The notes below the pieces were generated by a model. It had not been told where the DNA came from, ran no database searches, and saw only the letters and a program-made list of their open reading frames with translations. Of a stretch of 64,000 bases of DNA, positions 41,826 to 50,562 are shown in pieces. This DNA comes from Pseudomonadota bacterium (GTDB lineage Bacteria > Pseudomonadota > Gammaproteobacteria > Burkholderiales > Burkholderiaceae_F). A program made the position numbers and the translations under genes. Location: assembly GCA_021825945.1 (NCBI GenBank), contig JAKAFN010000005.1, positions 1 to 64,000 on the forward strand, written 5' to 3'. Each line of letters opens with the position of its first letter. Positions within the stretch are counted from its first letter, which is position 1.

Positions 41826-42878
41826 GTGATTCCCAGTCTGATCGACTCCCTTGCCGATATCACGTCCCATCGGGACCGGGACGAAGTCGATCGCGCGATC
41901 GTCGCGATGTTGTTCTCCCATATCCGTCCCCGCCGCGTAGTCCTGTACCGGCTGTCGCCGGACGCGGGCGATGGGCTCGTGGAATCGCGCGGTGTGCGAT
42001 TGTGCGCAGTTGCGGATGCCTCGGGCGCGCGAGCGCTGGCCGAAGACGCCCATTCCGACGTGCAAGGATGGCCGACGGTCGGTTCCCGCGAGCCTTGGCG
42101 GGAATGCGCGCAGCGTGGCGACGTCGTGCACTTCCTCGGCGACGAAGGGGAGGCGGGGCCCCGCAACAGCGTGTTTCCCGTCTTGGTCGATCAGGAACTG
42201 ATCGGCCTGCTCGAGATCGAAGGCGGCGGCCGCTGCATGACGTTGCGGCCCGACGATGTCCGGTTGGTCCAGGCGGTCCTGCGCATCCTGCGCAATCATC
42301 TGCGCGTGCTCGATTACTGCGAGCGGGATACGCTCACCGGCCTGCGCAACCGCCGCACATTCGAGACGATGTTCGCGAAGCGGCAGGGGTTCCGCCGCCG
42401 CGCCGGAGATCCGAAGGCCGGAATGCGCGCTCACTGGGTCGGCATCGTCGACGTCGACCGCTTCAAGGCGATCAACGACTCGTTCGGCCATCTGTTCGGC
42501 GATGAGGTGTTGCTGCTCGTCGCCCGTCGGATGCAGGAGACGTTTCGGCAATCCGAGTCCTTGTTCCGGTTCGGCGGCGAGGAGTTTCTCGTCATCCTCG
42601 ACGACGCCGACGAATCGGGTGCGATGACGGCCTTCGAGCGCTTCCGCACGGCGATCGAGCGACACCGGTTCCCCCAGATCGAACAGGTCACGGTGAGCAT
42701 CGGCTTCACTCGTATCGACTCCCACGACATTCCCGCCTCCGCCATCGACCGCGCCGATTCTGCACTCTACTTCGCCAAGGAAAATGGCCGAAACCGCGCG
42801 CTGGCATACGAAGCGCTCCTGCGCGAGGGGTTGCTGGCGCGGAAGGCCGTACAGGCCGCCGAACTCGAACTGTTCTGA
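41826..42878 (+). CDS. Diguanylate cyclase (GAF-like sensor plus GGDEF)
   Basis: A 350-residue cytoplasmic protein. The first 150 residues resemble a GAF-like sensor domain. The GGDEF domain follows DTLTGLRNRRTFE, with metal-binding DVDRFKAIND and the active loop GGEEF at 250-254. The position of the inhibitory RxxD site reads RQSE at 241-244, so its final aspartate is a glutamate and allosteric product inhibition may be weakened. The start is a GTG at 41826 with no clear Shine-Dalgarno sequence; the next in-frame ATG is about 27 codons later. It stands alone between pcm and the Ehr-like operon. Confidence 0.9.
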   Translation: MIPSLIDSLADITSHRDRDEVDRAIVAMLFSHIRPRRVVLYRLSPDAGDGLVESRGVRLCAVADASGARALAEDAHSDVQGWPTVGSREPWRECAQRGDVVHFLGDEGEAGPRNSVFPVLVDQELIGLLEIEGGGRCMTLRPDDVRLVQAVLRILRNHLRVLDYCERDTLTGLRNRRTFETMFAKRQGFRRRAGDPKAGMRAHWVGIVDVDRFKAINDSFGHLFGDEVLLLVARRMQETFRQSESLFRFGGEEFLVILDDADESGAMTAFERFRTAIERHRFPQIEQVTVSIGFTRIDSHDIPASAIDRADSALYFAKENGRNRALAYEALLREGLLARKAVQAAELELF

Positions 42879-42907
42879 ACGTCTCCGAGCGGGTGGGCGA
42901 GGTGCCC

Positions 42908-42935
42908 CCGCTCCCGCTTGCCGGGAGAGGGATCC
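42908..42935 (+). repeat. REP-like palindrome (copy 5)
   Basis: CTCCCG-CTTGC-CGGGAG with flanking C/G runs, about 30 bases after the diguanylate cyclase stop. A second hairpin (GTCCGC-CGC-GCGGAC, 42965-42979) follows. The pair separates two convergent genes and may end both transcripts. Confidence 0.6.
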
Positions 42936-42982
42936 GACCCGTGCAACGTTCTCGCACAAAAACCGTCCGCCGCGCGGACGTC

Positions 42983-43648
42983 CTAAGAGTCTGCGCAACC
43001 GGAAAAAGTGCCCCCTCTCTCGCTTGCGGGAGCGGGCGGGGGTGAGGGCGGTTGCATTGGGAAGGAGGCGTGCGGGGGGGGATCCGCGTGAATGGTGGAT
43101 ACCCCGGCGCCTCCGCCGATTGCCGTCCGGATCGCTCGCAGGATGTCGACCGGCGCCGGCGGGCAACCCGCCACCTCGACGTCCACCGGGATGACGTTCG
43201 CCACGCGCCCGCGGCAGGCATAACTCTCGCCGAACACCCCGCCGTTACCGCCGCATTCGCCCACCGCCACCACGCGTTTGGGCGTCGGGACGGCGTCGTA
43301 GGTGCGGCGCAGGGCCGCCTCCATATGCGCCGAAACCGGTCCGGTCACTAGCAGCAGATCGGCATGACGGGGGCTGGCGACGAACTTGATTCCGATGCCT
43401 TCGAGGTTGTAATACGGGCTGTTGAGGGCCTGGATCTCGAGTTCGCAGCCGTTGCACGAGCCGGCGTCCACCTGCCGGATGGCGAGTGCATGTCCCAGCA
43501 GGGCCAGGATTTCCGCCTGGATCGCGTGCGCCTCGTGCGTCGCGATGGCCGCCGCCTCGCCCGCGGTCCCAAGCCGTGCGGCGGGCGTGGGCGGCGGCTC
43601 GGAGATGGTTCCGATACGGATGATCTGGCGGAGCAGGCGAAGCGGCAT
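42983..43648 (-). CDS. Hyf/Ehr complex small subunit (NuoB/HyfI-like, 4Fe-4S)
   Basis: The iron-sulphur small subunit of a complex I-related membrane complex, 221 residues. Four cysteines that would hold the proximal [4Fe-4S] cluster are visible: Cys65 and Cys68 in GSCNGCELE, Cys132 in GECGGNGG, and Cys162 in VAGCPPAP. The length and motif order match HyfI/HycG. It is the last gene of a six-gene operon in the order B, C, E, F, large subunit, small subunit. The C-terminal tail (about residues 200-213, PPSPPPAPASERGG) is translated from a REP-like repeat and has no counterpart in the family. Since the large subunit lacks NiFe ligands, the cluster probably serves another electron donor or acceptor. 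Confidence 0.9.
   Translation of the reverse strand: MPLRLLRQIIRIGTISEPPPTPAARLGTAGEAAAIATHEAHAIQAEILALLGHALAIRQVDAGSCNGCELEIQALNSPYYNLEGIGIKFVASPRHADLLLVTGPVSAHMEAALRRTYDAVPTPKRVVAVGECGGNGGVFGESYACRGRVANVIPVDVEVAGCPPAPVDILRAIRTAIGGGAGVSTIHADPPPHASFPMQPPSPPPAPASERGGTFSGCADS
43011..43049 (+). repeat. REP-like element inside the small-subunit gene (copy 6)
   Basis: CCCCCTCTCTCGCTTGCGGG followed by AGCGGGCGGGGGTGAGGG, the best-conserved copy in the window. It lies in the 3' part of the HyfI-like gene, so it is translated as an extra C-terminal tail. Confidence 0.75.
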
Positions 43649-43675
43649 GATGGGTGCCTCGGAACGGAACCGGTG

Positions 43676-45253
43676 TCAGAGATCGTGGCCGGCGTAGCTC
43701 AGATTGAATGACTTGTTGATCAAGGGGAAGTCGGCAACGATGTTGCCCATGATGGCGTGCTCCAACACCGGCCAGTTTTGCCATGACGGATCGTGGCAAT
43801 GGGCGCGTTGAATGCGTCCCCGGGCATCGGACTCGATCGCCACGAACACTTCGCCGCGCCATCCCTCGACGGCGCCGGCGGCGAAGGAATCCGGCGCCGC
43901 CGCGCCGGCATGGGCCCGGATCGCTCCGTCGGGGATGTCGCGGGCGATGTCGCCGAGGAGTCGCAGGGACTCATAGATGTCGGCGAAGCGCACCGCCACG
44001 CGGGCGGCGACATCGCCTCCCGGCGCCTGCACCACCTGCACGCCGAGGCGGTCGTAGGGCGCAACCGGCAGTGCCGCGCGCAGATCGGTTCCCAGGCCGC
44101 TCGCGCGCGCCGCCATGCCGGTGCACTGCAGGCGGGCCGCCAGTTCGCGGTCGACGCGCCCGGTACCGACGAATCGATCCTGCAGGCCGGCGTGCTCGTC
44201 GTAGATCGACTGCAGTCGGTGTACCTCGCCGTCGAGCGCCGCGCAGTCGTCGCGCAACTGCGTGAGCGTTGACGCGGGGACGTCGCCGGCGACGCCGCCG
44301 GGAACGATCCAGTCCATGCACAAGCGGTGCCCGAAGATCTCGCGGTTGCGACGCAGCCAGGTTTCCCGCAGGCGCGAGAATTGGGCAAATCCGAAGGCGA
44401 ACGCGGCGTCGTTGCCCAGCGCGCCCAGGTCGCCGAGATGATTGGCGATGCGCTCGCGTTCCAGCGCCAGCGCCCGCAGCCATCGTGCGCGGGGCGGAAC
44501 CTCGGTCGCGCAGAGCGATTCGGCGGCCATGCAGTATGCCCATCCGTAGGCGACCGTGGTGTCGCCCGACACCCGCGCGGCAAGGCGTGCGCCTGCCGCG
44601 ACGTCCATTCCTTCGAAGCGCTTTTCGATTCCCTTGTGGGCATAGCCCAGGCGCTCCTCCAGTCGCAGGACCTTTTCGCCGACGACCGAAAAGCGGAAGT
44701 GTCCCGGTTCGATGATGCCCGCATGCACCGGACCGACCGCGATCTCGTGCACGCCGTCGCCCTCGACCGCGACGAACTCATACGGCTCGTCCTGCGCCGT
44801 GAAGCGTTCGTCGCCGCGGGCCTCGTGTCGCAGCGGGAAATAGGTTTCCGGCCACGCCGCGTGGCGCAGCCAGGGGCGGTGTTCCGGGGGCGATTCGGCG
44901 CGGATGCCGGTGAGGTCGGCCACGGCGCGCTGCATGCGTGCGGCCGGCGCAAAGTCGGCAGCGAGGTCCGGATATTGCGGGAAACCGCGCTCGGTTGCGT
45001 GTCCCGCGGCGTCGATGGGCAGATCGAGCCAGACGAATCCCTTCGCCGTCGCGTAGACCGCGGCGATGCCGAAGCGGCCGTCGCGGGTGCGGCGGTCAGT
45101 TCCCCAGAGTGCGACCAAGCGGCCGTTGCGGTTACGGACGAAACCGGGCGCATCGCGCCACTGGCGCGGGGTCACGACCGCGCGCCAGACCGGCAGCGCG
45201 CCGGCAAGGCGCGCGAAGCCGCACAATAGTTCGGGAAGCGGGGTGTCGCTCAT
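43676..45253 (-). CDS. Hyf/Ehr complex large subunit (NuoC-NuoD fusion) lacking NiFe ligands
   Basis: A 525-residue protein with an N-terminal NuoC-like domain (about 1-130) and a C-terminal NuoD/HycE-like domain. In true group 4 [NiFe]-hydrogenases two CxxC motifs bind the metal. Here the first reads SGDT (229-232, in RVSGDTTVAYGWAY) and the last reads DPSWQNW (488-494), so all four cysteine ligands are absent. The remaining sequence (HFRFSVVGEKVLRLEERLGY, LERERIANHLGDLGALGND) is clearly of the family. This matches the Ehr (energy-converting hydrogenase-related) complexes known from genome surveys. It overlaps the F subunit gene by four bases. The electron donor and catalytic reaction are unknown. 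Confidence 0.9.
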   Translation of the reverse strand: MSDTPLPELLCGFARLAGALPVWRAVVTPRQWRDAPGFVRNRNGRLVALWGTDRRTRDGRFGIAAVYATAKGFVWLDLPIDAAGHATERGFPQYPDLAADFAPAARMQRAVADLTGIRAESPPEHRPWLRHAAWPETYFPLRHEARGDERFTAQDEPYEFVAVEGDGVHEIAVGPVHAGIIEPGHFRFSVVGEKVLRLEERLGYAHKGIEKRFEGMDVAAGARLAARVSGDTTVAYGWAYCMAAESLCATEVPPRARWLRALALERERIANHLGDLGALGNDAAFAFGFAQFSRLRETWLRRNREIFGHRLCMDWIVPGGVAGDVPASTLTQLRDDCAALDGEVHRLQSIYDEHAGLQDRFVGTGRVDRELAARLQCTGMAARASGLGTDLRAALPVAPYDRLGVQVVQAPGGDVAARVAVRFADIYESLRLLGDIARDIPDGAIRAHAGAAAPDSFAAGAVEGWRGEVFVAIESDARGRIQRAHCHDPSWQNWPVLEHAIMGNIVADFPLINKSFNLSYAGHDL

Positions 45254-46728
45254 GGGGCGAGCAGGGTGACGGCCTGTCGGTACCAGTGATCGAGGAACCG
45301 CGGCACGAAAATGCCCAGCATCAACGCCAGGCCGAGATGCACGAACACGGGAAACAGCGCGGGCCGGTGCGCCGCCGGTGCGAGGTTCGACTCCCCGAAG
45401 ACCATTTCCTGTACGCGGCCGAACACGGCGGCGAACGCGATCGCCAGTGCCGCGAGCAGGATCGGTGTGGTCCAGGGCTGCCGATGGATCGCGCTCGTGA
45501 GGATCAGGAACTCACTTGCGAACACACCGAAAGGCGGCATGCCGAGAATCGCCAGCGTGCCGAGGATGAGCCCCCAGCCCAGCGTCGGGCTGGCGTGCAG
45601 CAGGCCGCGGATGTCCGCCATGATCTGGGAGCCGGCGCGTTGCGTGGCGTGTCCCACGGTGAAAAAGATCGCCGACTTGGTGAGCGAGTGGACGGTCATG
45701 TGCAGCAGCCCGGCGAAACTCGCGACTGGGCCGCCGAGGCCGAAGGCGAACGTCATGAGCCCCATGTGCTCGATCGACGAATAGGCGAACATGCGCTTGA
45801 CGTCGCGCTGGCGCCGCAGGAAGAACGCCGCGACCACCACCGAGACCAGGCCGAATCCGACCATCATCTTGCCCGGCATGCCGTTGTGGATCGCTCCGTC
45901 TGCCAGAACCTTGCAGCGCAGGATGGCGTAGAGCGCGACGTTGAGCAGAAGACCCGAAAGCACGGCGGAGATCGGGGTCGGCCCTTCGGCATGGGCGTCG
46001 GGCAACCAGTTGTGGATCGGCACCAGGCCCACCTTGGTGCCGTAGCCGATCATCAGGAACACGAAGGCGAGGCCGAGGATGGTCGGCTCGAGAGAATGCT
46101 TGACCGCGACGAGATGGGTCCACAGCAGCGCGCTTTCGCCGCCGCCGACGACACGGTCGGCCGCGAGGTAGAGCAGCATGGTGCCGAACAGCGCCTGGGC
46201 GATTCCGACGCCGCAGAGAATGAAATATTTCCACGCCGCTTCGAGGCTGGCCGGCGTGCGGTACACCGAGACCAGCAGCACCGTGGTCAGGGTTGCCGCC
46301 TCCATCGCCACCCAGAGTACCCCCAGGTTGTTGGTGGTCAGGGCCATCAGCATCATCGCGCAGAAGAGTTGATACATGCTGTGGAAGAGTCGCATTCGCG
46401 GCGCCGTCATCGTGCCGGCGTCGCGCTCGTGACGCATGTACGGGCGCGAGAAGATTGCCGTCGTGACGCCAACGAGGGCGGTGAGGGCCACGAGGAACGC
46501 ATTGAGCGGGTCGATGAAGAACCGTTCCCCGAAGCCCAGAACCGGCGCGCCCAGCAGGACATCGCCGGTGAGCCACAGCGCCGCGGCGAGCGTCGCCGCG
46601 CTGAAGCCGATGTTGATTTGTGGGCCGTCGTCGCGATGGCCGACGATGGCGAGCGTGATGCCGCCGACGATCGGCACGGCCAGGGTGCAGAAGAGGGCGA
46701 TCAGGGCGGGCTGGATGGCAACCGGCAC
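45250..46728 (-). CDS. Hyf/Ehr complex membrane subunit F (NuoN/MrpD-like)
   Basis: A 492-residue polytopic membrane protein with about 14 helices, an antiporter-like proton channel subunit. The key charged residues of the family are present: the helix-5 glutamate in WVAMEAATLTTVLL, the lysine in GYGTKVGLVPIHNWLPDAH, and the second lysine in HSLTKSAIFF. It should translocate protons or sodium when the complex turns over. The start is a GTG at 46728 in TAGTG, overlapping the previous stop by one base, with AAGGAGG just upstream. Confidence 0.93.
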   Translation of the reverse strand: MPVAIQPALIALFCTLAVPIVGGITLAIVGHRDDGPQINIGFSAATLAAALWLTGDVLLGAPVLGFGERFFIDPLNAFLVALTALVGVTTAIFSRPYMRHERDAGTMTAPRMRLFHSMYQLFCAMMLMALTTNNLGVLWVAMEAATLTTVLLVSVYRTPASLEAAWKYFILCGVGIAQALFGTMLLYLAADRVVGGGESALLWTHLVAVKHSLEPTILGLAFVFLMIGYGTKVGLVPIHNWLPDAHAEGPTPISAVLSGLLLNVALYAILRCKVLADGAIHNGMPGKMMVGFGLVSVVVAAFFLRRQRDVKRMFAYSSIEHMGLMTFAFGLGGPVASFAGLLHMTVHSLTKSAIFFTVGHATQRAGSQIMADIRGLLHASPTLGWGLILGTLAILGMPPFGVFASEFLILTSAIHRQPWTTPILLAALAIAFAAVFGRVQEMVFGESNLAPAAHRPALFPVFVHLGLALMLGIFVPRFLDHWYRQAVTLLAP

Positions 46729-47387
46729 TATTCCTCCTTCAGGCGCTCGAGGTTGCGGATGTCGAGGCTGTCGAACTGCTCCCGGATCTGAAACATGAAT
46801 ACACCCAGGATCAGTACGCCCACCAGCACGTCGAGGCCGATGCCCAGTTCGACGATCATCGGCATGCCGTTGGTGGCCGCCGTCGCGGCAAAGAACAGCC
46901 CGTTCTCCATCGCCAGGAAGCCGATCACCTGCGGTAGTGCCTTGGCGCGCACGATCATCATCAGGAAGGACAGCAGCACGCAGGCCAGCGCGATGCCCAG
47001 GGTCGAGCGGGCAATGGTCGACGAGAGCCGCGAGATCGGCGCTGCGAGATCGAAGGCGAACACGACGAGCACGATGCCGATCAGCATGGTGGTGGGGATG
47101 TTGATCAGCGGCTCGACATCCCAGCGCACGTCGAGGCGGTCGATCACCCGGTGCAGCAGGATGGGAATGAGGAACACCTTGAGCGCCAGGGTGATGGTTG
47201 CGGAATAGAGCAGGTGGGGTTCCCCGGTGACGTAGGCGACGGTGGCGGTGGCGAGCACCAGCGTCACGCCCTGAACGGTGTAGAGATGCACCAGGCTCAC
47301 GATGCGGCGCTGGGAAATCATCGCGAACGACACGATGAGCAGGATCGCGGCATCGAGGTCGATACTTTGGGTGAGAAGCGTGCGCAT
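46728..47387 (-). CDS. Hyf/Ehr complex membrane subunit E (HyfE-like)
   Basis: A 219-residue membrane protein with about seven hydrophobic helices, matching HyfE in size and composition; its C-terminal half (MENGLFFAATAATNG, LGIGLDVLVGVLILG) resembles the NuoK/MrpC fold. It lies six bases after the C subunit and overlaps the F subunit start by one base, so it is part of the same transcript. Confidence 0.88.
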   Translation of the reverse strand: MRTLLTQSIDLDAAILLIVSFAMISQRRIVSLVHLYTVQGVTLVLATATVAYVTGEPHLLYSATITLALKVFLIPILLHRVIDRLDVRWDVEPLINIPTTMLIGIVLVVFAFDLAAPISRLSSTIARSTLGIALACVLLSFLMMIVRAKALPQVIGFLAMENGLFFAATAATNGMPMIVELGIGLDVLVGVLILGVFMFQIREQFDSLDIRNLERLKEE

Positions 47388-47393
47388 CGCGGT

Positions 47394-48344
47394 TCAGGTC
47401 AGCAGTTCATGCACGAGCAGGCCGATCACCGCCAGCAGGAAGGCCGTGGCGAGGAACTCGGGTACGCGGAAGAGCCGCATCTTGGCGCTCGCCGTCTCGA
47501 TCAGCGCCAGCGCCATGCCGCCCAGCCCGAGCTTGAACGCGAGGATCGGCGCGGCGGTGAGCATGGCACCGGGCGAGTCGATCTGGGCCACCCCCCAGGG
47601 GAAGAAGATCGCCAGGCCGATGCACGAATAGGCGAAGAGTTTGAGTGAGGAGGCCCACTCCATCATTGCCAGATGCCGTCCCGAATATTCGAGGATCAGC
47701 GCCTCGTGGATCATCGTCAGTTCGAGGTGGGTGGCCGGGTTGTCGACCGGCACGCGCGCATTTTCGGCGAGCGATACCATCGTGAACGCGACCCCCGCGA
47801 ACGCCAGGCTGGGTTCGAGCGTGAAGGGTCGGCGGGTCATCGTCTCGACGATGTTGGCGAGCGAGGTCGAGTGCGTGATGAGCGATGCGGAAAAGAGCGT
47901 CATCAGCAGCGCCGGTTCGGCGAGGAAGCCCACCAACATCTCGCGCCGCGCGGCCATCGTGCCGAATGCGGTGCCGATGTCCATCGCCGCCAGGGCGACG
48001 AACACCCGGGCGGTCGCGAAGAGGCCCACCAGCGCGATCGCGTCGGCGGCGGGCGCGAGGGGCAGGTCGGTGGAGAGTGTCGGGATGATTCCGCAAGCCA
48101 GCGTCATCGCGCCGAACACGCCGTAGGGCGTGAAGCGAAAGAGCGGCGAGGCGTTGTGCGCGACCACCGATTCCTTGTGGAAGAGTTTGTTCAGCACGCG
48201 GTACGGTTGGGTGAGCGGCGGCGCGGCGCGGTTCTGCAGCCGCGCCCGACACTGGTCGACCCAACCCGAGAGCAGCGGCGCGGCAAGCAGCGCCAGCACG
48301 ATCTCGAGCACTTGGGCAAGGACGCCGGTGACGTTCATGGCCAT
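47394..48344 (-). CDS. Hyf/Ehr complex membrane subunit C (NuoH/HyfC-like)
   Basis: A 316-residue membrane protein of the NuoH family that docks the hydrophilic arm to the membrane. Characteristic blocks are PYRVLNKLFHKESVV near residue 45-60 and NPATHLELTMIHEALILEYSGRHLA with conserved glutamates. The start ATG at 48344 has a GGAG seven bases upstream; ATG 48338 is also possible. A REP-like element lies in the 85-base gap upstream of it. Confidence 0.92.
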   Translation of the reverse strand: MAMNVTGVLAQVLEIVLALLAAPLLSGWVDQCRARLQNRAAPPLTQPYRVLNKLFHKESVVAHNASPLFRFTPYGVFGAMTLACGIIPTLSTDLPLAPAADAIALVGLFATARVFVALAAMDIGTAFGTMAARREMLVGFLAEPALLMTLFSASLITHSTSLANIVETMTRRPFTLEPSLAFAGVAFTMVSLAENARVPVDNPATHLELTMIHEALILEYSGRHLAMMEWASSLKLFAYSCIGLAIFFPWGVAQIDSPGAMLTAAPILAFKLGLGGMALALIETASAKMRLFRVPEFLATAFLLAVIGLLVHELLT

Positions 48345-48370
48345 GACCCTTCTCCGCCGCAAGCCAGTTC

Positions 48371-48412
48371 GCCCCCTCTGCCGCGAGCGCGGGAGAGGAC
48401 GGGGGTGAGGGC
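48371..48412 (+). repeat. REP-like element (copy 7)
   Basis: CCCCCTCTGCCGCGAGCGCG followed by GGAGAGGACGGGGGTGAGGG, in the gap between the B and C subunit genes of the Ehr-like operon. On the transcribed strand it would form a hairpin that could set relative expression of B and the downstream genes. Confidence 0.7.
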
Positions 48413-48429
48413 CTCTGCAGCAGTCCCGC

Positions 48430-50445
48430 TCATAGCCGGATGACGAACAGCAGCAGCATCAGCGTCAGAAAGCTGTACATCAGGTAGATCGAAATTCGCC
48501 CCTGCTGCAGCTGCCCGACGAAGCGCGCCATGCGCTCGATGGCATGCCCGATCGGCACATAGAGCCGATGCCAGAGCGGATCCTCGATCGAGACGAAGTA
48601 TCGCGGCCGGGTGTCGAACGACGACGGCAGCTCGCGTGTGGTCCGAAAGAAGGGATCAAAGATCTGCCGGATGGGCTGGCCGAAGCCCTCCGCGGTGTCC
48701 TGCATGCGGGCCGTGACGCCGGCGTAGCCGCAGGCCCACGGTTCAGCCCGGCGCAGACCACCGCGCATCAGATGCCGGGCGATGAGCAGGCCCAGGAATA
48801 CCCCCGTCGCGATGCCGACCAGGAATGCCAGCGGCCCGTAGCTCGCCCGTGCGGTACCCAGCGGCGCGAGCAGGAACCAGCCGTTGGCGTGGACGTTCTC
48901 CGCCAGGTCGCCACCGACCAGCCGTCGCGTCACCCGGTCGAGAACGTCGATCGCCGGCACGGGGAACAGGCCCAGCAGCACCGAGCCCGCTGCGAACCAG
49001 CCGAGCCCGATCCGCTCGAAGGTCGTTGCGTCGTGCGCGTGTCGCAACTTCTCCTCGCGCGGCTGGCCGAGGAAGATCACGCCGAAGAATTTGACCATGA
49101 CGTAGCCCGCCAGCGCGCCGACCAGCGCGATCGCTGCGGCGATCAGCGGGATCATCATGCCCAGGAACGAACTCGGCAGATTGGTGGTGACGAGAAATCC
49201 TTGCAGCAACAGCCATTCCGACACGAATCCGGCGAGCGGCGGCAGGCCCGATCCCGCCATCACCCCGATCAGCACCAGCCACGCGACCCAGGGCATGGCA
49301 TGGATCAGTCCGCCGAGCTTGCCGAGGTTCCGTTCACCGGTCGCGTGCAGCACTGCGCCCGTGCCCAGGAATAGCAGGTTCTTGAAGAACGAATGCGCCA
49401 GCACGTGGAAGAGCGCCGCGCCCAGCGCCAGCGCCGAGAGCAGATCCATGCCGTAGGCGCGGAAGACGAGCGACAGGCCCATGCCGGTGAGGATGATGCC
49501 GATGTTCTCGATCGACGAGTACGCGAGCAGGCGTTTCATCTCCGTTTGCACGGCGCTGAAGACCACGCCGAGCAGCGCGCTCGCCAAACCGAGCGCGAGC
49601 AGCACCACGCCCCACCACCACAGCCCGCCGTGGAGCAGATCGAACACCACGCGCAACAGTCCGTAGACGGCAGTTTTGAGCATCACCGCGCTCATCAGCG
49701 CCGAGACCGGCGAGGGTGCCGCCGGATGCGCCTCGGGTAGCCAGACATGCACCGGCACGAGGCCGGCCTTGGCGCCGAAACCGAACACCGCCAGTGCGAA
49801 TGCCGTGGTGGCCCAGAAGGGGCTCAGATGCTGCGCCCGCAGGTTGGCGAAGGTGTAGCTGCCGATCCCGCCGTCGCCGGTCCCGGCCTGCAGCACGCCG
49901 AAGCAGAGCAGCAGCGCGATTGCGCCGACGTGCGCGACGAGCAGGTAGAGATGCGCCGCCTGCCGCACCGAGGCGACACGGTCGTTGGCGGTGACGAGGA
50001 AGAAGGACGACAGCGCCATCGTTTCCCACATCACCATGAAGCAGTAGGCGTCGTCGGCGAGCACGACCAGGCTCATCGCCGCCAGGAAGACGTGGTATTC
50101 GAGGCACAGCAGGCCGGGCGCGGTGCCCTCGCCGCTGCGGAAATAGCCGGCCGAGAACATCGACACGCCGAAGGCGCCCGCGCCGATCACCACCAGGAAG
50201 AACGCCGCCAAGGGGTCCAGGCGCAGATGGAAGGGCAGCCCCGGCAACCCGATGACGAGCTGGGCGATTTCCGGCGTCGAGAACACGGCGTCGAGGGCCA
50301 CTCCGGCCATCGCCAAGCCGATCACGGCGCCGATCGGAAAGAGGACGCGCGCGACGAATCGGGTGTTGTGCAGCGTGAACAGCGCCGATACGCCCAGCGC
50401 CAGCCATGCCGCGGCGCAGAGCATGATCCAGTCGATATGGATCAT
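48430..50445 (-). CDS. Hyf/Ehr complex membrane subunit B (NuoL/HyfB-like)
   Basis: The first gene of the operon, a 671-residue antiporter-like subunit with about 16 helices. It shows the helix-5 glutamate in VMWETMALSSFFLV, the lysines in GFGAKAGLVPVHVWLPEAHP and HSFFKNLLF, and a C-terminal amphipathic region after the helices as in HyfB/HycC. The complete set here is B, C, E, F, large, small; HyfA/HyfH ferredoxin subunits, formate dehydrogenase and Hyp maturation proteins are absent from the window, consistent with a non-hydrogenase role. Confidence 0.93.
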   Translation of the reverse strand: MIHIDWIMLCAAAWLALGVSALFTLHNTRFVARVLFPIGAVIGLAMAGVALDAVFSTPEIAQLVIGLPGLPFHLRLDPLAAFFLVVIGAGAFGVSMFSAGYFRSGEGTAPGLLCLEYHVFLAAMSLVVLADDAYCFMVMWETMALSSFFLVTANDRVASVRQAAHLYLLVAHVGAIALLLCFGVLQAGTGDGGIGSYTFANLRAQHLSPFWATTAFALAVFGFGAKAGLVPVHVWLPEAHPAAPSPVSALMSAVMLKTAVYGLLRVVFDLLHGGLWWWGVVLLALGLASALLGVVFSAVQTEMKRLLAYSSIENIGIILTGMGLSLVFRAYGMDLLSALALGAALFHVLAHSFFKNLLFLGTGAVLHATGERNLGKLGGLIHAMPWVAWLVLIGVMAGSGLPPLAGFVSEWLLLQGFLVTTNLPSSFLGMMIPLIAAAIALVGALAGYVMVKFFGVIFLGQPREEKLRHAHDATTFERIGLGWFAAGSVLLGLFPVPAIDVLDRVTRRLVGGDLAENVHANGWFLLAPLGTARASYGPLAFLVGIATGVFLGLLIARHLMRGGLRRAEPWACGYAGVTARMQDTAEGFGQPIRQIFDPFFRTTRELPSSFDTRPRYFVSIEDPLWHRLYVPIGHAIERMARFVGQLQQGRISIYLMYSFLTLMLLLFVIRL

Positions 50446-50562
50446 GCGGAAGGTGCTCGCGCCGTGCCTCCCTCGTCCGGGACCGAAAGCCCGATCCTGG
50501 ATGACGAAGAGAGGTAGGTGTCCGTCACAGCGCGTTGTTGTAATGATTGTTCGAGGGCGATT

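Noticed and set aside
43676..45253. Reading the Hyf-like operon as a hydrogen-evolving formate hydrogenlyase
   Set aside because: All four NiFe-ligand cysteines of the large subunit are absent and no formate dehydrogenase or Hyp maturation gene is present in the window.
48544..49374. Rightward open frames antisense to the Ehr B-subunit gene
   Set aside because: They are rich in Arg, Gln and His with no domain pattern and no ribosome binding site, as expected for antisense shadows of a membrane-protein gene.
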